This document shows, piece after piece, positions 53,178 to 64,000 of a DNA stretch of 64,000 bases (position 1 is its first letter; the number at the start of each line of letters is the position of its first letter). This DNA is from Tubiluchus corallicola (taxonomy: Eukaryota; Priapulida; Priapulimorpha; Priapulimorphida; Tubiluchidae). The stretch covers positions 62,001 through 126,000 of the forward strand of contig JAQGDQ010000615.1 in NCBI GenBank assembly GCA_030141605.1. Direction: 5' to 3'. Both the position numbers and the translations under genes were made by a program. The notes under the pieces were generated by a model. That model searched no databases. It was given only the letters and a program-made list of their open reading frames with translations, and was not told where the DNA came from.

Positions 53178-56100
53178 TTATTTGTTTTCAAACGCATTGG
53201 CTCTCGCTTTAAATGCTGCCTTCTTATCTTCTTCCGCTTTCTGTGCTTCCTTTTCTTTTCGTTTCCGCTCGTGATCTTTCCGCTGTTCCTCCAGGCATTC
53301 CTGTCTGTACTTTTCCTCGTCTTGCGTTTTACGAGCCTAAAAACCCGGCATGTGCAGAGTAATGATCTCAATTTTTGTTTACAAAAATGTGAAGCGCTTT
53401 AGGCTTCTGCAGTGGGGATAACAGCGCTGAATGAATGCAGTGTAAAAGTACCTCTTAATTACCTTAGATTGATGTAAAAGTACCTCTTAACTACCTCAGA
53501 TTGATGTAAAAGTACCTCTTAATTACCTTAGATTGATGTAAAAGTACAGAATTCTAAAACAGTTGGGCTATTAGGTTTTATGACATGCAATGTTTCATTA
53601 CAAAAAGGTGGTTGTGATGGCAGGGAAAGACAATGCCAGTGCTTGTGATGGCAGGGAAAGACAGTGCCAGTGCTTGTGATGGCAGGGAAAGACAATGCCA
53701 GTGCTTGTGATGGCAGGGAAAGACAATGCCAGTGCTTGTGATGGCAGGGAAAGAAAATTCCGGTGCTAGTGATGGCAGGGAAAGACAATGCCAGTGCTTG
53801 TGATGGCAGGGAAAGACAATGCCAGTGCTTGTGATGGCAGGGAAAGACAATGCCAGTGCTTGTGATGGCAGGGAAAGACAATGCCAGTGCTTGTGATGGC
53901 AGTGAAAGACAATGCCAGTGCTTGTGATGGCAGGGAAAGACAATGCCAGTGCTTGTGATGGCAGGGAAAGACAATGCCAGTGCTTGTGATGGCAGGGAAA
54001 GACAATGCCACGATGTTTTTGAAAGTAAAGCGCTGTTTTGAGACTGACACACTGCTTTACCTAGCGCACCATAGTTACTGTTATCATATTCACATGAATG
54101 TGTAGAACTTTGTAGTCTGGCTTTAATAAGTAATTAAGTGTCACTATTTCTTGCATTAAAAAGAAATGATGTTGAAAAGAACTCAAGTCTACCAAGAGAT
54201 CTTTCCAAACACCTTGTATAAATACCTCTAACTAAGCCCATTGAGTCTATGTAGTAAAATTTGGTAAATCGCATATATATATATACGTATGTATTGCAGA
54301 GCATGCCAGATGTACGAATGCTCATGAAATGTAGACCTCCAGGGCCCTTAGACTGTTGATGTGGGATGCATCATTAGAACTTCTTTCACTCTCTATAATC
54401 TCCCAGAGATTATTACAGTCAGGATTCAATATTTGGTGCATGCTTCACTATACTCATAACGATATGATCAACTTTCCAACTTGCACAATTTTTGATTTTT
54501 TTGCAACAAAACCAAGTGTAACTGAAGATAAGTAACTTGTTCTGTCCAGAGAAATAGAATTCACGTAATTAATTTGCTACAAATAAAAGATACCTATTAT
54601 TCTACTTGAATCAAATGAGGATGCGGTTGACAGGAAATCAATTTTCTGGAGAAATTTCTCAGGATAAGCACCAAGCAGAAAAAACCTGATCTGATTTACA
54701 AGCGGCTGATTTGCATCTAGGAATTACAGGGCAAGCCTGTGAGCGGAAGAAAGATGAGCAGTACAAACAAAAGGGTAGGATTTAGGCAGGGCCTATTTCA
54801 GCCTAGGCGAGGCCCGGGGAAGTGGGACATGTGAGGCCCCCTCGGGGGGGGGGGTGTCTCGCAAAGCACCGGGGGGGGCACACACCATGGTTGGCATCCA
54901 GAAAATTTTTGAACTGCTAGAATGCTGGAGAAGTATTTTCGAAGAAAAAATATGGAATTATACAGTTGTTAAAGGAAAGAACAATTGAAAGAAAAACTGC
55001 TTTTTATTCTCAAGACCAGTCCTTAATACTTGTCAATACTGGCAAACGGTGCACGTGCGGCAGGAGAGAGAGGAGCCAGTATGTTCGCATAAAGCAAAAA
55101 AAGGTTACCTTGGCGCGAGGCCCCGGGGAAGTATCACCACTTCCCCCCCTTGAAATAGGCCCTGGACTTAGGAACCAATGACAAGCCTGTGAGCGGAAGA
55201 AAGATGAACAGTACAAACTACAAACAAAATGCTGGGACTTAGGAACCGGTAACGAGAGGTCGTGAGAGCATCTTGTATATAGTACTATATTAGGGATAGC
55301 AAAAAAAACGACTTATAGAAACTGGCCTTTGATGAAGAGACTACAAGGTTGATGCCAAATTAGACCGCACCAAGTTGGCAATATGATTTGCAATGTGTTA
55401 AGATTGTTACGGTAATAAGCTTTGGTATCAGCACATGTATGACTGCAGCATCTCGTACAAGGAAATACTTGGCACGGTAAGAATAAGGAATTTGTAGCAG
55501 GAAGCCAATTACAGGAAATGAAGCTTGTTTTCTGAACATACCAGTTGCATATTGCTCCACCATAGGCTTCACTACCCCCTACGAAAATTAATGTTTGATG
55601 AAGAGACTCAGGAGTTAACTATAAATTGAGTCGATATTAAAGATTCTTTAACGATCGCAGAGGAGTTAGCAATCAGAGCTTTTAGCTATTAATAAAGTGG
55701 TGAATGTTTTTTTTATTTAGTGGTTTTTGTTTTTTATCAAAACATAAGTACACTACTGGCACAAAAATTATGAAAATTACTTTGTGTTACTAGTAAGTCT
55801 AATGAAAACACAAACCTGCAGTACAATGTGCAAAAATTTACATGATATACATGCTGCAAAGAAAAGCACTAAGTGTTGTCATAGGCATTGTTGCAAGCAG
55901 CTGTTTGTGGTAAATAGGAAATTGTGTGAAATGATCAGTGATTTTGGGGCTTGGTAGGATGACATTGCATTCATTTTTTTCTCACTGACTTTGACTGTAC
56001 TTACCTGGGCCTCAAAATATTTGGCAGAACTTCCGACGCCTTTTTCTTTCACATCAATCTCTGGTGCATCGCGATCTCTGTTCGCTTGCACCATCTTGGC

Positions 56101-58673
56101 TAGCTCTGTTCCATTTGGCATGTCTCCCAACACGGACTTCCTCAACATGAGCAGAAATTCTCTCATGTTTAATTTTCCATCTAGGTCTTCATCTGCTTCC
56201 TGAAAGATGAGTTCTTAGATTAAATTAAGGCAACTTTGCTAATTTATATGTTGTATAACCAGTGGTGGCTTGTAGCTTAAATTAGTGGGGGTGCTGCTTC
56301 AGAAGTTTTTTAGCCGTATTTTAATACTGTGTAAAACGAAACAAACACATGCAATTTTAACGTCGTAATTTGTAATTTCAAACCAACAAACATATAAAAA
56401 TTTATACACAAATTCGATAAAATGCTAAGCAAAAAATATTGTTTCCTTACGCATGGCCTAAATTGTCACAGTTCAAGAATATGCTGGAAAACGGCTTTTA
56501 AGCGCGTGACAACTGGCAACACACACTGCGTGAGCGACAGTACTCTTTCTACCTAAGTACAGCATCTTATCTCAGACAAGTGCGCATGGCCGTATTCGCA
56601 CAACAGCCAAACACCATGTTGCTGGAACTGTGAACGCACTGTGTTGGGCTGTGAAGCAAACAGTACTACCCTCACGTGCTCTGGACCATACATGTATAAA
56701 GAAAAACCACTTATTCTATTGAATATTATCGATAATATTGACTGAAAATAGGGGGTGCTGCAGTTCCCACAGTACCTATACACGAGCTGCCACTGTGTAT
56801 GACTCATGGCTAAAGTAACCATGACTGCAGAATGATTTTTTGAGATGTAATGAAGCTAAGACAGATTAACAGATCTCACCGTTTGTAGATTACATTGCAC
56901 GTTTGGACCAAGACACAAATCTTACAATGCAAGAAATGAGCAATAAAAGCTGGGTTGCATAACAGTCCCATCAAATGGAATGATCACCTTCCTATTATTT
57001 ATCACATTAACATTACGTAGAGAAATCTTAACATTTTGGAAGCTGCATATCTGAAGATTATGACGCAGAAGTAAAAATGAAATGAGGAATACAGCGACTA
57101 TTGGATTGAAAGTTGTACAAAAAATGTCTCTACTCTGCCCATGTATGCCTATTGTGACTGGTAAGTAAATTTCAGTGAAGATTTTTTTTACCTGTTGACT
57201 GTCTTTTAAAACCATTGCTTAAGTTAGACATTATTTCAGTAAATTGGAAAAAAAGAAAGGGCACCTGCTTGTGTTAGCACAAAATTGGTTCGTCAGCGTG
57301 GTTTTGAAGAGGGGCGAAAAAGCAACGCCAGACCAAAGAAGACTTATGGCAGTCCAGCAAAGGGAACAGAGAGAATATGATGGGTAACGACAGGTTTCAT
57401 TAAAAGCAGGAAGCAGTAAATAAATATAATTATCACTTTGTGAAATTTGAAGTGTTATCCAGCCATTTCAGTGAATTTTAGTGTGTAGTTTTAAAGTCAA
57501 GCACTAATTAGAGATAGTTAAAAATCTGATCACCAAATTTGCTTGTTTTATTGGCAGCGACAATACTAATTTACATATATTACATATGCCATAATAAAGA
57601 AGGAATTGCTCTTTTAGTAATAATAGCTAGTAGAGTAAGAAGCGAGTTCTGAAAAAGTGAAATTCATTATACATAAAGTTATTTCCAGTATAAAACCTAA
57701 TGTTTCTTTTTTGTACTTTTTTGTGCTGCATATTTACAAGAATCAAAGTCGATTACCTTGATTTGAGCTTTTATTTGCAAATGAGTCAGTGGTTCTCCGC
57801 ATTTTTCATGCATCTTCTTTAGCTCATCCATATTGAGGCAATTATCCTTGTCTTCATCAAACCTGAACAAGTTTTACACAGTTAATTTTAATTTCAAGAA
57901 CATCAAAAATAAATGACGGTACTTAAAGAAATTTTAAATATTAACGAAAGACAGAGTTACTGAAATGAAAATAAAACGAAGTGTGAAAGGCTGCAGTAGG
58001 AGGAGGCCTTGAACCAGGAACTTTTTGAACACTAGACTGTCTTTTTTGATGGGATTTGCAGGCTGGTCTAGGCACTGATCAAGGCTGAGAGATGGGCAAT
58101 TATTTCTTAATCTGTTTCAGTCTTTTGCATCCACTTTTTTATTGTTAAATTTTGAGAATTTAATAACATTTAACATTGGATTTCAATATAATCACGATAG
58201 TTAGTTGTGAAACTGAAACAGGTGTTGAGCATCACTCAGGAACGAGATTTCTGAGCCAATGTCAATCTGAAATTTGAAATAAAAACGCAAACTCTATACC
58301 CAATGAGCTATTGACTATAAATAGGAAGTAAATTATATCAGAAATGTGAAGAACTGTGCGTTCTCTTTGTTACCTACATTATCTCTTGAATTATTTTGCT
58401 TCGTACATTTTGAAAAAATGCAAGACGTACACTATTAACATACACTAACACCAAGAAAACTTACTATGAATTAAAAACTTACTGCTTAAATATTTCTTCA
58501 AATCGTTTCACCTGACCTCGAGAAAACTCGCTGAATTCTGGATATGGGTGAGCATACTTCTCAAGAGGATCCTCGTAATCTCTCATGTGCTTTTTGGCAG
58601 CCCCTTCTTTACCTAACTCCTCGTTAAGTTTTACACGATTCTCCAACTTTTTGGACAGTTCATTAGTTGCCAT
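53178..58673 (-). CDS. EF-hand domain protein EFHD1/EFHD2 (swiprosin), 216 aa, 4 exons
   Basis: Minus-strand exons 58673-58483, 57862-57757, 56199-56005 and 53336-53178 join in phase (2, 0, 0). Swiprosins are calcium-binding proteins that bundle or bind actin (EFHD2) or act at mitochondria (EFHD1). Seen: MATNELSKKLENRVKLNEEL at the start, as in vertebrate family members; PYPEFSEFSRGQVKRFEEIF just before the first EF-hand; EF loop 1 at residues 66-77 (DEDKDNCLNMDE) and loop 2 at 102-113 (DEDLDGKLNMRE), both with Asp at loop positions 1, 3 and 5 and Glu at 12, so calcium binding is expected. The C-terminal exon (165-216) is a charged, Lys/Glu-rich coiled coil ending AFKARANAFENK. Vertebrates have two paralogues and this cannot be assigned to one. 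The introns contain two hAT-like MITEs and two minisatellites. Confidence 0.92.
53437..53545. repeat. 32-bp tandem array, about 3.4 copies
   Basis: GTAAAAGTACCTCTTAATTA followed by CCTTAGATTGAT repeats every 32 bases in the last EFHD intron. Confidence 0.9.
53612..54010. repeat. 31-bp minisatellite, about 13 copies
   Basis: GTGATGGCAGGGAAAGACAA followed by TGCCAGTGCTT repeats every 31 bases, with scattered substitutions (AAAATTCCGGTGCTA in one copy, GGCAGTG in another). It gives long but meaningless frames on the minus strand. Confidence 0.95.
54787..55164. mobile_element. hAT-like MITE (378 bp)
   Basis: The ends are CAGGGCCTATTTCA on both sides in inverted form. The flanks GATTTAGG (54779-54786) and GACTTAGG (55165-55172) are an 8-bp target duplication with one mismatch. 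The interior has GC-rich subterminal arms (GAGGCCC, CCGGGGAAGT). A host sequence with CAAGCCTGTGAGCGGAAGAA lies on both sides (54733 and 55183), so it inserted between or within older direct repeats. Confidence 0.85.
56260..56795. mobile_element. hAT-like MITE (536 bp) in an EFHD intron
   Basis: The left end is CAGTGGTGGCTTGTAG and the inverted right end is CAGTGGCAGCTCGTG, with GGGGGTGCTGC repeated inside both arms. The flanks TGTATAAC (56252-56259) and TGTATGAC (56796-56803) are an 8-bp duplication with one mismatch. CAGTGGCGGCT-type ends are known in animal hAT elements. Confidence 0.87.
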
Positions 58674-58679
58674 TCTTCT

Positions 58680-59208
58680 CCTCTTTAGCGTAGAAACTGC
58701 TGAGCGTTGTTAAATTAGCAGCAAAATGTACTGCACACCAGATCTAACAATTACGTAGCATTATCAATTTTCGGTGCATTTTGTGAAACAGGCTTATCTA
58801 CTGTGTGCTCAGTTTACCTCTCATGAGTTGTTACAAAGTGTGTACAAATAGCCAGTGATCTCATTCATCACTGAAAAACCAGTGAATCAACAGATTAGCA
58901 TCTTCCAAGGTGCCGGATTCATAAACCAAAGGAAAGCAAAGCAGCTGATGCCACTGATACAGTAGCTGCTTGCTACGTCACGTTTTTGTTACTGCGTTTG
59001 AGCGGTCTTTTTGTTGCTAGGTGGCAGCACAAGCAAACACAACATGGGAGCTTACTGTCATGATCTTCAAAAACTGCTATGAAGAATTCTAAAAAAAGTG
59101 TCATGAATTTTACACTGGAGTTACTGCCAACGGGATAACAAAAACGTTGAGAGTGCGAAAGAGCTATTTTTAACTTATTCTTTTCTAGGGCAAATAGGGC
59201 GTGTAAAC
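58680..59208. promoter_or_regulatory. Divergent promoter region between EFHD and VPS13D
   Basis: EFHD is read leftward from 58673 and VPS13D rightward from 60320. The less AT-rich stretch near 58950-59040, with TACGTCACG and GAGCGG, is a plausible shared promoter. The VPS13D coding exon opens after an acceptor (ATTGTAG ending at 60299), so its first exon must be untranslated and upstream. Inference from layout. Confidence 0.3.
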
Positions 59209-59213
59209 TCATG

Positions 59214-60126
59214 TGTTGGGAGCCGTTTGGACCACTGCGCCAAGTAGACCACTTGATGCGCTAAAAGTAGTGTCCTACATGGGCAGCCCAAGTAGGACAC
59301 TAGCGATTTTTGTCGAGAAACTTGCTCTGGCAAAACTTGTTTCCAGTTTATATTACCATTGTTTATAAGTATTATTATGACATAATAAAGCATAAAACAA
59401 AATTTCTTTTAGAAATGGATATTCCTTGGCAATTTACAAATGCATTTCTTACAATAATTTCATCATTATGATTAACTCCATTAATATATCATAACATTAA
59501 ACCTAGTATCTAATGCTTTAAAGAGAGAAATTCTGCACACAGTTATTACAGAAATAATTGCAAATTTAAAAATGAGACAGATGCTGCTAAGCCTTCACAA
59601 CACCAAAAAGTAATTTTTAACATTTAAGAAAAGCAAGGATAATTAGTTTTAATATTATCAGTAGTATTGTAACATGTAGGGCACTGTCCTACATGGCTCG
59701 CTAGCCCATGTAGGACACATAGATCGCTAGAACGTTTACTTATAAGAAAACAATTATTTGTCCAAGAGGTAGTGTAATGGATCACCTGTTTGTGAAGTGA
59801 GACAAAATCAAAAATGATATACCTTAAACAAATGTTGAATTCGCAAAAAAGTGGGGTTTTTCACTTCAACAACATTAATATCGAAACCAAATTTAATATT
59901 GTCCGTTCTACCAGCTCAGAATAAAATTCTTTTATTTTATTAGATGTATAATAAATTATTCAACGTGTATTAACGTTTTTAATTATTATTATTACATAAA
60001 CAAGCACAACGGACGGTGTCAGTACACTTAACGACTGAATTCACGACCTGTCTCTAGTGTCCTACTTGGGCAGCCCAAGTAGACCAATTGGTCTACTTGG
60101 CGCAGTGGTCCAAACGGCTCCCAACA
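59214..60126. mobile_element. Long inverted-repeat element with TGTTG...CAACA ends and 5-bp target duplication (913 bp)
   Basis: The left end begins TGTTGGGAGCCGTTTGGACC and continues ACTGCGCCAAGTAGACCA. The right end is its exact reverse complement over those 38 bases, and similarity goes on, with gaps, through a second block (GTGTCCTAC, CCCAAGTAGGACACTAG). TCATG flanks both sides (59209-59213 and 60127-60131). A third hairpin of the same words lies in the middle (59671-59725). No transposase frame. The TG/CA ends recall integrase-type elements such as Ginger, but those usually make 4-bp duplications, so the class is open. Confidence 0.85.
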
Positions 60127-60319
60127 TCATGGTTTTTTTAATTTTCATATATGTTTCTATTATTTCATGTGTTCAGTAAAACATGTACGTAGTAGGTGAA
60201 TTAAATTTTGAATGATTTTTTATACACTTACTTATATGATTATACTTTTTCTGTAATTTCTTGAGTAAATTTATTAACGCAGGTTTTCAATTATTGTAGG
60301 CAAGTTCAAAGTTGTCATT

Positions 60320-61617
60320 ATGTTGGAAGGTCTTGCTGCATGGGTGTTGAATACATACGTGGGGGAATATTTGGAAAACCTAAACACCGATCAGTTATCC
60401 ATAGGCTTACTGCAAGGTCAGTAGAATTTTATTTTAGGTTTGCTGTAATTATTTTGTAATTTGTAATATTTTCTTGGGAAAAACATCCAACAGACTGTAC
60501 TGCGCTATGTTAAATAAGTTTGAATTTATTGTAGGGTGGCTGATTTGGTAACGTTATGTTTGTCACCACGCCTTTTTCTTCTCATTTAGATGGATATGAC
60601 TTGTAATATAACATGCTTGTTTTTATGTCAGGGATAAAAATAAATTGTTTGATTTAATTATTTGATCGAGTGCTTAAAAACCAAGTGTAGCAAGATGGCT
60701 GTGGTCTTGGGTCACCCGCACTGAAATTATTGCTCTGCAAATTAAATACTAAACTGTTTATGGGGTCAGCAAAGAATGTACTTATTTAGTTATTTACTCA
60801 CTCACTCATTCACTCACTGACTTATTCACTACGTAGGTGCACTTGAGTTGGAGAACCTTCCTTTGCGAAAAGATGCCCTGAAGAAATTTGGACTTCCTTT
60901 ACAAGTTAAAGCAGGTATGTAACATTAGTCTATACATTTATTTCTGATTCTCGGTACCTAAATAAGAAGACATACATTTTGCCAGGTCTTTTTGGTACTC
61001 CCTTTACTTGAAGTGTTCTATTTCTCATTTACAGGTTTTGTGGGAAAAATAAAACTTTCCATACCTGTGCGAAAAATTCGTAGTGAACCATGGCTAATAA
61101 CTATAGAGAGGCTGTATCTAGTAGCGGGCCCTCTACCACATGTGCAGGTACTGATACCAATTTTCTAATTTTAGTTTAACATCGAGTTCTGTTATGGTAA
61201 CTCACAAATTGACACTTAAACTGCTTCAAATCAAACCTAACAAGTTTATTCCAAAATTTCTTTTTCTGTGGCTAGCTCTCACAGGAGACATTAGACATTT
61301 TCGGCCTGTCACACGCTATGCTAGTTAATAACTCAATGAAATGTGTGTGATTTGCACGGTGAATTTAAAAGGCAAATGTGACAATTACTGAGTTAACGGA
61401 ATGAACCCAAATCATGCTGTATATTAATTAGTGTTGGACAGTAGTGGCACTGCAAGTAGCAGTTTGATAATGGCACAACATTTGCACAAGCTAGCAAAAC
61501 CTGGTGAGAGCTTGCCTTGAATTTTGCTTCACAGATTTGGCCACCCTTTCATTCTTTCTCTTCTCTGTCTCCCTTCTCTCCTTTTTTTCCTTTCTCTCTC
61601 TCTCTCTGCTTCTCTCG

Positions 61618-61710
<93 letters not shown>

Positions 61711-63268
61711 CCCCCTTTCTCTGTCTGTCTTTTCTGTCTCTTGTTCTTTTATCTTTTTATTTTTCTCTCACTTCCCTCCCTCTCTTTCTCTCTCTCATTC
61801 TAGTTGTTTGTTTGCCTCGTGAAATAATTTATTTTTAGACGGAAATAATTTTTTCAAAAAACAACTTCACCCCCACCCACCCTCTCAGTGCATCACCGTC
61901 AAAGTTATATAAAGAACTCACTGGGCATAGTGTAGATATGGAGATCTAGGCTGGACACATACCACCATGCCTTTTGCTCCACCATTAATAAGTATAGCGC
62001 CATCAGTATTTTCACTACTGTAAAAGTAGTTATAACAATGATGCAATAAACTGTATTAAGTGCGTGAATTTTGTTCAACTTCCAGTTTGACAAGAATGCA
62101 GAAGAGGAAGCGCAGAGGCTGAGAAAGCAGTCCCAACTTGACACCCTTGAGGAACAGTGGAGGGTAGGTTTAAAATTCTTTGATTTTGTGATTAGTGTTA
62201 GGGGAGCTGCAAAGAACTGCTTTCATTGGTGTCGGTGATTACTAATACAGTAAGTCCTCACTTAACGATGCTAACGCATTCCAGCAAAATGTGACGTTTT
62301 ATGAAACGTCGTTAAACGAAACCAAAACTTCCATGAAAAATAATGTAAAAAAATTGAGATACGTTCCGGAGGCAAAAATCAATGCTGTTTAAATCATGTA
62401 AATTAAACATTTTATGTCAGGAAGCAAAAACATATTAATAATTTGTTTTGTATTAATAGTCTATTTTTATAACAGAATAATGCAATGTGTAGCATTTTTA
62501 ATGCTTTAAATTAGGTAAAAAATTCGTTGGCAGAATAGATTGAAAACTGCAGGTAGTCGGTGACCTACGTGTCCGGTCCAGCTTACGACCCTTACGATCA
62601 CAACTTAATTAGTTAATTATACAAAACTAACTATAAGTCATATTTGCTTCTATTTTTTTAAGTCAAATAAATTTAAGACAAATAAATAAAATTTTAATCA
62701 CTATCTTTTTTGATCAATTTGTTGGTAAGCGCTACCATATTTAGTACGCGCACACAGTGTCTTACATATTGGTTGCATCGATTGGACTTTCATCCAGTTT
62801 GTCTTACGATCAATCTGTAGACAAATGCAAAATATTAATTGTAATTACAATGTTAATGTTAAGTTTGTTATTAATGTTACTACAAACTCCACAATTAACG
62901 AAATTTTGATACCAAACAACAGGAAATGTGAAAAGGTTAGTGTGCAGCTTGGATCTGAACCAGGGATCTTCTGTTTATGTTGCAGTATATCATAAAACAA
63001 ATATATATATATTTGTATATATATACATACGTGTTTTTCATAGCGGGAACACTATCCCACCTCATTACCGCCAGATTCCGGTGATGGTTACACGGCCTCC
63101 TGGTGGGCGTTGGGAACATCGCTGGCATCGAATATTCTTGCAAATGTACAGTTGAAGATTAGTGATGTTCACATTCGTTACGAGGACGGTCAGACGCATC
63201 CCGGTCAAGCTTTTGCTTGTGGTGTCATCATCAAAGGTTTGTCAGCACAAAGCGTCGATGAATCTTGG
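60320..63268 (+). CDS. VPS13D: VPS13D lipid-transfer protein, N-terminal exons; continues beyond the window
   Basis: Coding exons 60320-60416, 60837-60914, 61035-61147, 62086-62163 and 63044-63268 join in phase. VPS13 proteins are long bridge-like lipid transporters at membrane contacts; VPS13D acts in mitochondrial and peroxisomal upkeep. Seen: the N-terminal chorein motif ([59 protein letters not shown]) followed by LEEQWR and [20 protein letters not shown]. The start MLEGLxAWVLNTYxGxY is that of VPS13D rather than VPS13A or C (MVFES/MVLES). The start is the first ATG after the acceptor at 60299. 132 residues are covered in total; the rest lies to the right. The introns carry a long CT microsatellite and a mosaic duplication. 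Confidence 0.92.
61579..61710. repeat. CT microsatellite in a VPS13D intron
   Basis: About 45 CT units, almost pure in the middle, after exon 3. A shorter copy (63424-63451) sits in the intron after exon 5, followed by the same unique flank. Confidence 0.95.
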
Positions 63269-63735
63269 GTAAGTTTTGGCAGCTCAAGCAGAATGTTATG
63301 CTTTTTAACCTGTGTATGAGTATTTTTATAATTTTTTATCATTTCTTCCTAGTAACAGTTTCCTAATATTTCTCTATCGTTATTATTCTTATCTGTTTAG
63401 CAGTTTTCTAAATTTATCCTTTCTTCTCTCTCTCTCTCTCTCTCTCTCTCATTCTAGTTGTTTGTTTGCTTCGTGAAATTTATTCGCAGACGGAAATAAT
63501 TTTTTCAAAAAACAACCCCACCCCCACCCTCTCACGGCATCACCGTCGATGAATCTTGTGTAAGTTTTGGCAACTCGAGCAGAATGTTTTGCTTTTTAAC
63601 CTGTGTATGAGTTTTTTTTATAATTTTTTATCATTTCTTCCATGTAACAGTTTCCTAATATTTCTCTATCGTTGTTATTCTTTTCTGTTTAGCAGTTTTC
63701 TAAATTTCTGCATCATTATTCTTCTCAGAGTGTAC
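63252..63735. repeat. Mosaic intronic duplication including the exon 5 donor of VPS13D
   Basis: GTCGATGAATCTTGGGTAAG at the end of exon 5 and the following 170 bp recur from about 63547 (GTCGATGAATCTTGTGTAAG onward). Directly before this second copy, 63453-63545 is a copy of 61800-61895, including TTGTTTGTTTGC, ACGGAAATAATTTTTTC and CACCCCCACC. Two separate intron segments were thus joined here. Confidence 0.88.
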
Positions 63736-64000
63736 GTTTTTTTTAATTTTTTTGACAAGATAGTTTTGTTTGGTTATATTGAAACCACGCACTTCCATAT
63801 ATACATCTTTTTATAAATTACAGATGATGAGTTTTTTGACTTAATCTGCCTGAATTGCTTTGCACCTGATTAATTATTGCTTTTTGGATGCATCATTTTC
63901 TTCTGTATTACTTTCACAAGTGGTGGTTCAATGACAGCACTACCAAATGTTAATCGCCAAATGAGTGTCTCATTGAACTTCACTCTATAACATCTAATAA

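Noticed and set aside
53528-54052. Minus-strand protein with a His-Trp-His-Cys repeat
   Set aside because: It is a 31-bp minisatellite in an EFHD intron, open in three frames alike.
57980-58040. tRNA or tRNA-derived SINE
   Set aside because: A B-box-like GGTTCAAGGCC is present on the minus strand, but no A-box, clover-leaf or target duplication could be seen. The same applies near 3590, 9222 and 62945.
59214-60126. Solo LTR
   Set aside because: TG...CA ends and a 5-bp duplication fit, but the 38-bp perfect inverted ends and internal hairpins do not belong to an LTR.

Overview
The window is invertebrate animal nuclear DNA. It is AT-rich, its genes are split by long introns with GT-AG borders, and it is full of simple repeats, minisatellites and small transposons. 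I can reconstruct seven protein-coding genes by joining exons whose phases fit. None of them is viral or bacterial. The host species cannot be named from the sequence. The gene set (cytosolic sulfotransferase, fukutin, GRWD1, eIF5A, EFHD/swiprosin, VPS13D) is pan-metazoan.

Layout: 0.8-3.4 kb (+), last three exons of a cytosolic sulfotransferase. 3.9-4.4 kb, a 34-bp minisatellite. 6.1-9.0 kb, a decayed non-LTR retrotransposon. 9.9-21.8 kb (+), a seven-exon gene for a secreted 576-residue protein joining a Gly-Tyr-Gly-rich region to a pentraxin/LamG-like domain. I know of no named protein with this arrangement. 24.6-25.9 kb, a second LINE fragment and an hAT-type MITE. 27.9-29.2 kb (+), a fukutin gene whose coding region has no introns. 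30.1-36.6 kb (-), an eight-exon GRWD1 gene. 41-47.5 kb (+), eIF5A with four coding exons. 53.2-58.7 kb (-), a four-exon EFHD1/2 gene. 60.3 kb to the right edge (+), the first five coding exons of VPS13D. EFHD and VPS13D are head to head, with a 913-bp inverted-repeat element between them.

Mobile DNA is the second theme. Two full-length SINEs of about 545 bp have a head derived from 5S rRNA and perfect or near-perfect target-site duplications. Two piggyBac-like MITEs (TTAA sites) lie in opposite orientation, each next to a gene exon. Three hAT-like MITEs have 8-bp target duplications, and two further inverted-repeat elements are harder to class. Many introns carry minisatellites with units of 31 to 133 bp. 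In GRWD1 and VPS13D the repeated segment includes the end of an exon and its 5' splice site, so extra donor copies sit in the intron.

The genes do not form a pathway. The best candidates for undescribed biology are the GYG-pentraxin protein, the 5S-headed SINE family, the splice-donor-duplicating repeats and the TGTTG-ended inverted-repeat element. Everything here was read by eye. Family names rest on recognised motifs, and no alignment or database search was run.
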